This document shows, in pieces, positions 1-11,755 of a stretch of 17,500 bases of DNA. Source of the stretch: Botryococcus braunii. Its lineage: Eukaryota; Chlorophyta; Trebouxiophyceae. Numbering within the stretch: the first letter of the stretch is position 1; each line of letters begins with the position of its first letter. A model generated the notes under the pieces. It was not told the DNA's origin and did not search any database. It was given only the letters and a program-made list of their open reading frames with translations. The position numbers and the translations under genes are program-made. Location of the stretch: NCBI GenBank assembly GCA_002005505.1, contig KV908644.1:45001-62500 (forward strand), in the 5' to 3' direction.

Positions 1-2227
1 CTCTCCTTAGCGTTCTTCTCGGCAAGAAAAATGTTGTGGCAAGAAGCCTTCCGCTCGTGGCCCCGCACCTCGCAGTCCGCAACCTCCACCGCACATCCCT
101 CCACTTTGCTTTGCAAGTTTCTATTGTCCTGCACAAGCTTTTCTAGAACTCCCTGTAGGCGCTCCGTTTGCTCCTTCGACATTTTTGCATCGCGCTCACA
201 GCGGGCTGCCTCTACTGTAAAAGTCTGTTGCTGCGCCTGCTGTTCGCCAGCTTCTACTGCGAGTGCCTGTCGAGTTTCAAGAATTGAATTTCAAAGTATG
301 ACAAAGCACGTTTATGATCACTCCAGAGGCTCACCAGCATCCCACAACATATAGGGGGAATGAAACTGACTCATTCCACAAATCAACCCATTTGCACCAA
401 CCATAGGGACCAACCACTGGTACCTAAGCAATTCCATCCGAAGCCGTCAAACAGCATGTAACACATCTTGCCGACCCAATAACACCTAATAGCAGCTTGC
501 AACAAAGCTGGATGCACTTGCCAAGCTCAACTCAAACAGAACCACAGTTGCGATGAGTGAAGCACAAGCCCCTGTACATGGAGCCTTTGAGGGGTATTCT
601 TCTTTGAACCTGTAATAACATCATCGACAAGTGTGCTTTGTTTAAGCCCTGCATGAAGCTGAAAACGGGCTTGAAACACATCCCTTGGTGCCCAGCCAAT
701 GACACTCACCCTGAGTGCATCATCCCTGAACTGTATGGCTAGGAGCGTGGACTGCCATTGAGACAGTAGGCGCTTCTTCTCTTGTTGAACCCCTGCCACT
801 TCACTTTCAGCCAAAGAGAGGGTTTCTTCTGCAGCACGAATCTCCCCCACTTGTGCTTCAAGCTGGCTGTCATAAACACCAGACATCTTCTGTGTGTAAC
901 TGATGCGTCTCTGTAGATGATCAATGAGGAAGTCCTGCTCTTTCTTGGTAGACTCCATCTTCTGCATACTGGATTCTGCTGCATACGTCGCCCTGCAACC
1001 ACCAATTGTAAGGTCAAATCAGACTTGATGAGCTGCTGCATTCTAAAGGTTCCACAGTAAGCGAGTTACACTTACAAGGATTATAGAGATGTCTTAATTG
1101 AATCACAGCCTTCATGCATATTCAAGCAGAATAAGCTGTTCAGACCTTTCACGGTACAGGTCCCTCAGGAGCTAATTTACTAGGTCAAAAGTTTATGTGA
1201 CACACAGCTCTTTACTAACCGCAGCAACCACCACTGGTTCAAAAAGTTGATGTGAAAATTGAGCTGGGCATGGACCTTCTTATCACAGCTATTTCACTCT
1301 TGACATTGGCATTGTGTGCTTCAATTTGTTTTAGTGTTACTCCTATGCGGCTGATTTCTTTCTTGAAGCCGTCCGCCTGCACGGCGGATAAACAAAGAGA
1401 AGTTGACAACTCCAATTCATACCAGTTCACTTGTACATATATTTTACTGGGGTTCCCATTTTTTTCCAGGTATATTTCATCCGGAACTCTCGGAATAATT
1501 TAAATAAGTTCCCTTGGTCCAACATCTTGGACTGCTCAGTTTTCAAACGGAAGGTTGAAAACAATTGTATGTTAATATTTGAAGAAGAGGAGGTGGAGCG
1601 TTTGGACCCAAAGGCTGTGACTACTGTTTCAAGATCATGAACTTCTCTTGCCTTCTTCATATCACATCTCAGTCCCCGGCGCATTGCCCTTGAGGAGAAT
1701 TTGGGAGTAAGCAAGCTACTGAAGGGTCGCTAATGATACCATCCTTCATTCCAGCATGTAATTCATGGCAAGATTTGTCTTACCCGTTTCTCTTCTTCTT
1801 GAGATGCCCCTTGGGCCTGCATAAGCAGAGCCCTTGTGCGAGATACGCTGGCCTCATACTGGGTCAAGCTTTTATGTTCAGTGCTCAAGGCTTGCTGCAA
1901 GTCTTCCATGGCCAAATGTGCTTTGGCCAGCTCTTGCTGCTTGTCATAAAGCTCAACTCCCACCATCTCATGCTCGTGATTTGCAACCTGTGTGGGTGAC
2001 CCACTGCTCAACAAACTTTCCCCAGAGCAATTTATCGCGCTCCATGAGACGTTTTTCATAAGTTCAGAAATTTCCCATGTCTCGACCTTCAAAGCTTGCT
2101 TCAGCTGGCGTAAATTTTCTACAAGGCCCTGCTTTTTCCGTTCAAGCTGGTTTCGAAGGGCGTCTTGAGCGCGAATGAGCGCACGATGGTCAGGGGCAAG
2201 GCTGGCATCCTTTAAGAGCGCATCCAT
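1..2227 (-). CDS. CCDC40: CCDC40 (PF7/FAP172-type) axonemal ruler protein, 5' part, 5 exons, runs off left edge
   Basis: CCDC40 pairs with CCDC39 to form the 96-nm molecular ruler on ciliary doublet microtubules that places inner dynein arms and the nexin-dynein regulatory complex. Exons on the minus strand: 2227-2087, 1987-1784, 1376-1276, 992-710 and 266-1 (continues outside). All phases join without a stop, giving about 331 residues, nearly all heptad-like coiled coil. Recalled animal CCDC40 aligns almost without gaps. Examples are APDHRALIRAQDALRNQL (residues 11-28), VGVELYDKQQELA after the first intron, the exon 3/4 junction AVIRR-ATYAAESS, and KKEQDFLIDHL then KKRLLSQWQSTL in exon 4. 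I chose the ATG at 2227 because homology starts just after it. The frame stays open 50 codons further up, so a longer N-terminus is possible. The exon 3 donor (GTCCAT) and exon 1 donor (GTCGAG) are weak, but the alignment supports both. Confidence 0.87.
1988..2086 (-). other. Inferred 99-nt in-frame, stop-free intron in CCDC40
   Basis: The minus-strand stretch starts GTCGAG and ends CACACAG. It is exactly 33 codons long and has no stop in the coding frame, so retention would insert 33 residues. It is called an intron because removing it gives a gap-free join (LKQALK then VANHEHEMVGVELY) that matches the length of CCDC40 relatives. Confidence 0.6.
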
Positions 2228-2708
2228 AGTGTGTAAAATCCCCCCAATACTCCGTAAATATAGGGGAAGCAATCTATATGCGGTTAATGTGCTCCCAACT
2301 CCAGTGAGTCTCTGCCGTCCAGCAAATCTTATAGCAAATATTGTACTACGAAACAGATCTATTCGAGTGAAAATCAAAACAACGCCTTAAGGACTGGCTA
2401 GGGTTAATCAAATCCTAAATTCGTGGCTCAAGTCGGGCAAGTAGGTGGGCGGAGACACAAACAAGAGCAGCAGGTATTCAGTCCATTGTAAATAGTAATA
2501 TCGGTAAAAGGGGTCCAATTGTGCTTATGCCATGCCATGAAAACTTTGTATCGTTATTGAGAAAAACCGATGCTGATTGACTCCGGCCGAACGCCGATGA
2601 CAGTTGATAACTGCCAGTTGGCAGTACGCGCCTTACGTCAGCATCTCTGCCGCGGATCTCGCGCCCGATTGGTATTCGCGACTCCCGACTCCCTTCCCGA
2701 CTTCCTTC
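2228..2708. other. Upstream flank of CCDC40 up to the transposon
   Basis: This region probably holds the CCDC40 promoter and 5' untranslated sequence. I see no convincing exon and no clear TATA element at a fixed distance. Its right end (about 2680-2708) is a CT-rich tract of CTTCC/CTCCC units, which was the landing site of the neighbouring transposon. Confidence 0.4.
2701..2708. repeat. Left copy of 8-bp target-site duplication
   Basis: CTTCCTTC sits directly against the CAGGG terminus of the hAT element and is repeated exactly at 4766-4773. Confidence 0.82.
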
Positions 2709-2717
2709 CAGGGTTTT
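2709..2717 (+). repeat. hAT left terminal inverted repeat
   Basis: CAGGGTTTT is a perfect 9-bp inverted match to 4757-4765. Beyond it, similarity continues only as an imperfect T-rich stretch leading into GCC. Confidence 0.82.
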
Positions 2718-2734
2718 TTTTTTAGTTTTTGCCT

Positions 2735-2838
2735 TGCGGCCCAGTGGCCGATGAAGGGGGTCTTGCACGTTTGACCTGCGGCAAATCATGGCCGGCCACC
2801 TCCCATTGCTTACAAAGTGTGCGGCCACTCAGGCCGAC
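2735..2838 (+). repeat. Left subterminal GCGGCC/GGCCG motif cluster of hAT
   Basis: Two copies of a composite motif, TGCGGCC, then 4-6 variable bases, then GGCCGAYG, occur at about 2736-2754 and 2820-2838. A GGCCGGCC core lies between them near 2791. The cluster sits within 130 bp of the left end, as expected for transposase subterminal binding sites. Confidence 0.6.
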
Positions 2839-3029
2839 GGACCGCCATGCCACACACTTAAGCTACGGCCACAACTCTTGTATGTTCCCTGACTTCAAAT
2901 TGGACTGTCCAAGCGGTCTGCTGCTCAAAATCCGTGTTGGAGATCCTTGCCCTATTGACCAACTGATAATACTCTCAAAACTGTTAAATGAAGAGCTATC
3001 CATCAACATGGATGTCCATGGATACGCAC

Positions 3030-4374
3030 CTACACGTCGTACATGTATCGCTCAGTACTCATCCAAGCTTTGTGCATCTTGTCATACGGAAACGTCTGAG
3101 GTGTGTAATGGCTGCGTTGAATGCGGCAAAGATTTTGCAGGAGTTCTTGCTCCATTCTATTTCGAAGTGCACTCTTTAGCAGGTTCATTAGGCTGAAAGT
3201 TCTCTCGTTCTCCACGCTGGTTGACGGCAAGCTCATCATGATTCTTGCCAGCAGCGCAAAGTTTGGCATGTGAATATGGGCAGCGCTAACAAATGTCCTC
3301 TCCCAGAAAGCTTCGGTTGTTTGTTCAACTGAGAAAGCGCAGCGAGCCGCCGACTTCATCCTGCACAAAAACTTATTTAGCATAAGTAGGTTGTTCCAGC
3401 CAAGTGGCTTCTTAATGAAATTATATGCAATGTGAATGAGGCAAAGCTCTCATACGTTTACGCATAGCCGGCTTTCCAATCCACACATGCATGTATGTAA
3501 ACACGATCTCCTTAGAGGAAAATAATACAGAAAAATGTTATTGCCAACATGATGAGCGATTTGTACATGCTCATGCAATAGAAGATTGGAAAGGCAAAAA
3601 CCACTGGCGATACCTGCCAGTGAAGAAGGCAAATTCTTGGTCCAATCCTGAAGAAGAAACCAAAGGTGCAACCTCCTCTCCACTTGCTAGGTACGCTGGC
3701 CTTCCGTAATGCATCTTCAGAACTTCGACCTTTTCCTTCACTTGAGTCATGAGTTCATTTTGATCGTCGTCCTTGTGATCAATCCAAAAGGGTAGTTGCA
3801 ATACCCTAAAGGCATCCGTTACATTATCGTGCTTTATAAGAACACGCATCTTGTCCAACGCTAGGTTGGCCGCAAGAGTCACTTGTGCTTTGACTTCTTC
3901 TACTACTCCTGCAATGCAACATGCTAACAACTTTAGAGGTGCCATTGGAATGCTTGTATCCCATTTGCTTTTAAAGCCATTACAAAGGTGTCATATTTAT
4001 GACACCGGTGGTATTAGAAGACTGGCATTGGCAAACATAACGCAGCATACAAGTACACTGGACTCACCCAAGAAGCCTTGTTCATCCACAGGCTCCTCAG
4101 TCACTGAAGTAAGCTTAGCACGTCCTCGCATGGAAGTTAACGTTATATGCAGCAAAAGTTCATGATCAATGTGTACGCCCGCAGCATACTTCAATGTGCC
4201 GTCATTGTTCCAAAACAAAGGAGATTTTCCATTAGTTTGTTGACTCTCTAACATGTTTTCCTGGACATTTGTGAATGATATCCACAAGGTGCTCGCAAAT
4301 TCGCCGCCGTTGGTGATGTACTCTCTCTGGATCATATGTATTGCAAGATTCGCAACAAATGAATCATGTGACAT
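3030..4374 (-). CDS. hAT transposase, C-terminal portion, 3 exons
   Basis: Minus-strand exons are 4374-4068 (open further up to about 4507), 3908-3614 and 3360-3030, ending in TAG. The introns are GTGAGT...TTGCAG (3909-4067) and GTATCG...TGCAG (3361-3613). Phases agree (1 then 2) and the chain has no internal stop, giving about 310 residues from the first in-frame ATG. The last exon carries the hAT dimerisation motif LARIMMSLPSTSVENERTFS followed by LLKSALRNRM, the Pfam Dimer_Tnp_hAT signature with its ER-FS core. The first two exons look helical (for example QVKEKVEVLKMHYG), but I recognise no DNA-binding zinc finger and no N-terminal catalytic region. Usual hAT transposases have 600-800 residues, so the N-terminal half is missing. 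The open frame argues for recent loss, or for a retained shorter product. Confidence 0.72.
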
Positions 4375-4564
4375 GATGTAATCCACATCGGATTCAGACT
4401 TGTGGTGTCCATGGGTACCAAAGTGGAGGAGTCGCGCAACGAATGAGTGAGCAGTCGAACTCCGACTCGAATTGAAGACCTCGACTCGAGGACCCTGATC
4501 GTCGATCTAGCCGAAGGCAATTTTGGTTCGAATGGCCGGACAAGAGCGAAAACCCCTAAGGCCG

Positions 4565-4750
4565 TGCGGCCATCTGGCCGACGCAGGGCGCGAACATGAA
4601 AACCACTTGCGGCCATCGAAGGCCGATGAAAACCCTCGATCAAAAACGTTTGCGGTCAAAATTGCCGGCCGGGTACGTCCAACTGCCGTGCTTTGCGGCC
4701 AATTCCGCCAAAATTTGCCACCCTGCGGCCAAGTTGGCTGCCAACGGCCA
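4565..4750 (+). repeat. Right subterminal GCGGCC/GGCCG motif cluster of hAT
   Basis: The same composite motif occurs at about 4565-4583 and 4608-4628. Shorter TGCGGCC and GCCGGCC forms follow to about 4735, with GGCCG near the terminus. Copies are in the same written orientation as at the left end, although the motif is itself partly palindromic. Confidence 0.6.
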
Positions 4751-4756
4751 AAAAAT

Positions 4757-4765
4757 AAAACCCTG
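4757..4765 (-). repeat. hAT right terminal inverted repeat
   Basis: AAAACCCTG is the reverse complement of the left terminus. The inward sequence on this strand reads T-rich and then GGCCG. Confidence 0.82.
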
Positions 4766-4773
4766 CTTCCTTC
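4766..4773. repeat. Right copy of 8-bp target-site duplication
   Basis: CTTCCTTC directly follows the CCCTG right terminus and matches the left copy exactly. The sequence beyond continues CT-rich to about 4790. Confidence 0.82.
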
Positions 4774-6338
4774 CCTCTTCCTTCCTTCCCGAGCCTGTTG
4801 TGGCACCTGGCCTAGATATTTAAAGGAAAAGTGAAATATGAGTTACTGGGAGCGGGGGCAGTTGTAAAGGGAACCTTGTCATCTGCAACTCATCAGGCCT
4901 TTTGGGCTGGGTTGATGTAATTCTTTCTTCTTCTTGTCAGAGAATTTACGGGGATGGCAAAGAGCCCTCTGTAGATCCTTGTAAAGGGGGGGTCTTTATC
5001 ATAGTGCGAAGGACGCGCTGTGGTACCCCGGGGGGTGGGGGGGGGGGTGGGTTGTGGTGGTGCACGCGGCAGGGTCACGCGCGTGGCAGTGGGCTTTGGC
5101 ATTGTCAGGGGGTGCGGGGCCGGGGAGAGAAGACAGGGGGGGGGGGGGGGGCGGATTACCTACGGCGAACGGTAGCTACCTATAGGTCCTAACTGTTGCT
5201 GATGTTATCCCTGTACAAACCTATCCGACAGCTGACGTGGGGCCTGGAAACCGCACACCTCAAATCTCTCAAAAACCACCGGCACCTGCATGCTAAAAAT
5301 CGGCCGAGAGAGATGTTGTTGGCCACTTTCTTTTCGATACATAATTTTTGTTCCATTTGCGTCAGTTTAAAAGATTTATTGATTGATTTACCCGTAGATC
5401 ACGCGAGATCGTTGGCTTTGTGCAGAGCTCTGTTAAGTTGGTGAGGTTCAATACGTTGAATGTCTGTGAAGGAACGCATGCTTCCACAAGCCCATCCAAC
5501 GGTCGCTGCATCAGAAAGCAAATGCTGAGTCTCCGTGTTATCTACATCGCTAACGTGCTTGTGGTGGGGTATGTGGACTTTCAAGCCACTTCTAAGCACT
5601 TCCATGCTACACCATACTAAATTACTGGTTTTGAAGGTTAAGCTTCAAGTCGACACTTGTGATAGCTGTTGTTGTGACCTCAGCCCTCTTGTTACTGTCT
5701 CATTTTGGTGCACATTTGGACTTAGGGATGGCGGGACCTTGTCCTTCATTGGACTTGCAGCCTCGCATCGTGTTCCATGGCGCTTTCGCTTCCCACTGCA
5801 GTTGTTATTATTTTCTTTTTACAAGTATCGGGTAAAACAGACCAGCCCAATGTAATTTCCACTAGTCTTGCCACCCTTTCCTTTTGAGTTATGTCATGTA
5901 GCTTTGCTATAAACTGTACTGTGTAGGAAGGAGTGAGGCAGGCAGGCATTAATCCAACACCCTTGTGAAGAATTGTGCTCATGGACAATTTTGTATATTT
6001 GTACCTTCTTGCATGCCAGGCAAACGCCTTTGGGTCTGATGTTCAACTCAACCCAACGACGGACCGAACTCAACTCGACCTGTGACCCCGACCGGGACAA
6101 TTCTGTGTACTGCTTATGCCAGATGAATCATCGTGTTTTAAACAAATCTTTTTGCAAATCCATTTAAAAAAGTGCAGCTGCTTTGCTAACCTGCCATCAC
6201 TATCATTGCATGTCAACATATGGTGAAGGTCCACCCCCCCGCCCCCCTCTTTCTTTTGGGATGTGGTTTGTCACACCTCGGGATGGTATTAACATGCGTC
6301 TTCTGAGGACCATGGGTAACATAGGGTAGTCCAGGAAA

Positions 6339-6340
<2 letters not shown>
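4774..6340. other. Gene-poor stretch with G-runs
   Basis: No exon with family similarity or convincing splice structure was found on either strand. Notable content is two G-rich tracts (about 5029-5052 and 5136-5151). The rest is unremarkable mixed sequence with short chance reading frames. Confidence 0.45.
5029..5151 (+). repeat. G-run cluster, possible G-quadruplex DNA
   Basis: Runs of five to more than ten G lie at about 5029-5048, and a run of about 14 G lies at 5137-5151, separated by GT-rich sequence. Four or more closely spaced G-tracts meet the usual quadruplex pattern. Run length may also be affected by sequencing error. Confidence 0.5.
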
Positions 6341-6399
<59 letters not shown>

Positions 6400-6428
6400 A
6401 CACACAGACACACACACACACACACACA
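6341..6428 (+). repeat. (CA)n microsatellite
   Basis: About 44 CA units interrupted by two CAGA variants. It is separated by roughly 28 bp of GC-richer spacer from a long purine array to the right. Confidence 0.97.
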
Positions 6429-6454
6429 TGCGCTCACGCACACACAGGGGAGGA

Positions 6455-6776
<322 letters not shown>

Positions 6777-6780
<4 letters not shown>

Positions 6781-7099
6781 AGACTTATTTATAGCTTTAC
6801 CAAGAACAGACTAGGAGGCCACTGGACCTGCAAGCTCCCTTTTGGGTGGGTGTGGGCGTGCCAGGGAAATTTTAGATTGTACAGGTGCAGCTCAGTGTGA
6901 AAAGCAAATCCTATAATATCATCTACTAGTACATGATTTGGTGTCTTTTTTTTTAGTCAAATCAAAACTTCAGGTTAAGTACAGCAGATTAGTTGGGATT
7001 TATTTCCCCCCCCCCCAAAAAAAAAAAAAAAAAAAAAAAAACAAACAAACAAAAAAAACAACAGAAAAAAGGACTGCGTCGTTGAGTTCCGGTCTTTGT

Positions 7100-7101
<2 letters not shown>
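6777..7101. other. Non-coding spacer with C11-A24 homopolymer junction
   Basis: No gene seen. A run of about 11 C followed directly by about 24 A lies at 7006-7040, then an A-rich tail with CAAA units to about 7070. Confidence 0.5.

Positions 7102-7150
<49 letters not shown>
7102..7150 (+). repeat. (GT)n microsatellite
   Basis: About 24 uninterrupted GT units. Confidence 0.96.
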
Positions 7151-8001
<851 letters not shown>

Positions 8002-8083
8002 ACTAGTAGAGCTACCTGACAGGGCCTGTTTGTTGGGCCGTAATCTTCTTTCAGTCTGCCTACATTTGAACCAAATCGTGACG

Positions 8084-9226
8084 TTACACCCTCCGGAACC
8101 CTTGTAAAATTGCATGAACATCTTCTGCAGTGACTGTGTAGGAAGTACTGTCCGCTGCCTGCATTCTCGCTCGTAGAGCTTCTTTGACATGATCAGAAAA
8201 CTCCCGGAAGCCGGCAGCTAATCGCAGTTGTTGCGAAGGTTCCAGAGTTTCCAGCCCAGCCAGTGCTGCTTCCTCCACAGAGGTCCCAAGCTCCCTGCCA
8301 TTATCAAGAGTGTACACAGTTTGCAAAGGTTCTTTGGCAGAGAACGTTTGAAATGAATTAACACTTTTCAGAGTTGATTTGAATGAAGATAATAATGATT
8401 GAAGATAATATACCTTTCAAACTCAGCAGTCTCTTCCAGAATGTCAGACAACTCTAAAGTGTCGTCCAAGTCATCATCGCCTTCTGTATCTGAGCAGTCT
8501 CCTGACAGAGCTTCCAGGCGCCAACGCAATATGTCATTAGAACCTTCATGCTGAAGGAAATCTGCAATAGTTTTGGTCAGTGAGCCATTTCCTTGAGAAC
8601 ACCGTGCACAGTGTTAACACCAAATTTCAACACCTCGCACCTTTTGAGAGGATATTAATCTTTGATAGTTCCTCAGGAAATTCTTGATATGCATCATACC
8701 TTTGCACCAAAGAGACAAGTTAACAGTCTTCACTCAAAGGTCAACAATAGAACCTTGAACTGTGAAAGCGCTGAGTTATCTACACACATACTTGATCAGA
8801 TATCCATCCTGTGAAGCTTCTGCGACTGAAGCACCCCACCACTGCAAGAGAAGTACACGGCATTAGTGACATGACTTAGCCCGAGCAAAACCAAAGCCCC
8901 CAAATATGTTACGCACCCTACATTTGCTCCCATCCAGCGTCTCGGGTTCCGAAAGTTCCCACTTAACCTGCAAAATATTTAGAAACTGAGCCCACCTCCA
9001 CCTTTATGCCTACGTTTTTAAAGTCGCCTGCCTGATGTGTCGGGCCATTCCTGATCAAAAGCGCACTTACTCTGATACGTTGGCCTATGGCAAGGTGTGG
9101 AAACGCTTCTGTTGAAGACTTGAGTGAATTTGAGATTTCATTGGCCTGAGCGCCGGCCCCAGGAATTGTTGTGGTAGACACCCCATCGTTTGTTTCACAT
9201 GCCCACGGGAGAACAGGCCCACTCAT
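8084..9226 (-). CDS. Uncharacterised Tudor/Agenet-like domain protein, 234 aa, 6 exons
   Basis: Minus-strand exons are 9226-9071, 8967-8917, 8841-8792, 8699-8641, 8591-8414 and 8294-8084. Every join has GT-AG ends and matching phase, and the total of 705 nt ends in TAA. The ATG at 9226 is preceded in frame by a stop four codons upstream. Residues 1-40 look disordered. Residues about 46-105 read as a small beta-rich reader module, with IGQRIRVKWELSEP, then CRWWGASVAEA, then GYLIKYDAYQEFPEEL. That pattern resembles Tudor/Agenet folds that bind methylated histone tails or nucleic acid, but I cannot name the family. An acidic cluster follows (137-155, rich in D/E), then a helical C-terminus (about 166-234). 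The last acceptor has an in-phase alternative at 8363, which would leave a 50-nt intron. I prefer 8294. Function is inference only. Confidence 0.75.
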
Positions 9227-9921
9227 CTCCCCAACCTAAACCTACAATGTCTTCATAAGTTTCGGAACAGATAGAGGGATCAGACACGAGTGCCAAACCA
9301 CCTCTCAGGACTTAAGGTTTTGCCACCCCTGGTTTACATACAAAATGCTGTAGAGGACAAACGTTAACTTAGGAAAGGGGAGAACAGTTCAGAGATGAAA
9401 TGTGGAGGAAATATAGAATCGAAGCTCTCAAGAAAAGCAGTTGGAGATTTGCGTCTTGATTGTGTTGCATTGTTATGTTAATTCCGCGACCACCGTTCCA
9501 TTCCTGTGGTATTGCATTCAAAAGCAGAACTCTTTTGAACGAATCGTTCAGAACGATCCGACTCGGATCACCCCGGATGATTTATCCCACTGATGGCCAT
9601 AGGTGACTAACCAGTCCGAGACACCGGCCTCTTCAGCCACGTATCTACAGGGTTTAGGGAAAAGTGTTAATAACCTAGCCCTAACACTGTTATATGAGAC
9701 AGGGAAATATATCAGGGTTGTAGGTCAATTGCAATGTACGATTGAATTAATGTTTAACCACAGTTGCTTCATTAAATGAAATGCGCTTGTGCTCCATGCA
9801 TGGAAAATACACAAGGTTTTAGGATATAGGGTGCTTCGCACGTATTTCATCTGTAACGTTATAACGGTGCCAAGGAGAAAATATGAATCTAAAGTTGTCG
9901 TGAATCGTGAAGACCTTTTAC
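9227..9921. other. Upstream flank of the Tudor-like gene
   Basis: No exon recognised. This should include the promoter of the minus-strand Tudor-like gene. A short palindrome (GAACGAATCGTTC near 9537) is the only local symmetry noted. Confidence 0.4.
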
Positions 9922-10127
9922 GTAATTGTTTATTTTATTATATGGGGTCTTCAGGATATCTGAATACCGTATATATACGGTATATATATGGTATTCAGAT
10001 ATCCTGAAGACCCTGTACTATATAGGACAAGTACAAAGTGGCGCTTCCGGAAGCGCTACAAATTTGTACATGTACTATACGGTATTTAGATATCCTGAAG
10101 ACCCCATATGATAATATAAACAATTAC
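9922..10127. mobile_element. Foldback / MITE-like element, 206 bp
   Basis: Terminal arms of about 52 bp (9922-9973 and 10076-10127) are inverted copies with about three mismatches, sharing the core GGGGTCTTCAGGATATCT. An extra copy of the right arm lies inside at about 9989-10013, so the left arm can also pair locally across a 20-nt AT-rich loop. The middle holds a perfect palindrome GCGCTTCCGGAAGCGC (10041-10056) flanked by GTACAAA-type arms. There is no coding capacity. Length, long inverted arms and AT-rich content fit a MITE or foldback element. I could not identify a convincing target duplication, so the exact ends are uncertain. Confidence 0.7.
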
Positions 10128-10167
10128 AGGATCCAGCTCAAATATACAATTACATGGATCCAGCTCA
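10121..10167 (+). repeat. Short tandem duplication, about 26-bp period
   Basis: CAATTACAGGATCCAGCTCA (10121-10140) recurs at 10147-10167 with one inserted T. The first copy overlaps the right end of the foldback element. Confidence 0.8.
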
Positions 10168-10300
10168 TAATAAAAGCTTGCAGTTGCCTATGATAATCTG
10201 CATTTACTATTTGGGAGTCGTCTTGAACATTGCTTAGTCGTTGGTTGTTCGACCAGTGGACTTAACAATTTGCATGAAGGAGCATTTAAGCGACCTTGAC

Positions 10301-11755
<1,455 letters not shown>

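Larger units (their letters stand above)
2709..4765 (-). mobile_element. hAT-superfamily DNA transposon, 2057 bp, both ends and target duplication intact
   Basis: The left end reads CAGGGTTTT (2709-2717) and the right end is its reverse complement AAAACCCTG (4757-4765). CAGGG-type termini and 8-bp target duplications are hallmarks of hAT elements. The 8 bases on each side are identical: CTTCCTTC at 2701-2708 and 4766-4773. Inside lies a minus-strand coding chain ending in a hAT C-terminal dimerisation domain. Both subterminal regions are rich in GCGGCC/GGCCG motifs, the sort of repeated site hAT transposases bind. The coding content fits only the C-terminal half of a transposase, so the copy is probably non-autonomous or an internal-deletion derivative. 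The flanks are CT-rich, so a chance match of the duplication is less improbable than in random sequence, but it abuts both termini exactly. Confidence 0.87.

Noticed and set aside
31..354. Plus-strand 107-codon reading frame
   Set aside because: It lies antisense to CCDC40 exon 5, whose minus-strand frame aligns with the family. The plus-strand product resembles nothing.
1427..1714. Minus-strand frame between CCDC40 exons 2 and 3
   Set aside because: The flanking exons join directly in phase and align without a gap, so this is intron sequence.
4893..5605. Several 60-100-codon frames between the hAT element and the first microsatellite
   Set aside because: They have low-complexity Gly/Pro content from G-runs or no family similarity, and no consistent splice partners.
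8363..8413. Alternative acceptor for the last exon of the Tudor-like gene at 8363
   Set aside because: It is in phase, but it would leave an intron of only 50 nt with a weak pyrimidine tract. The acceptor before 8294 gives a 119-nt intron and smooth acidic-to-helical sequence.
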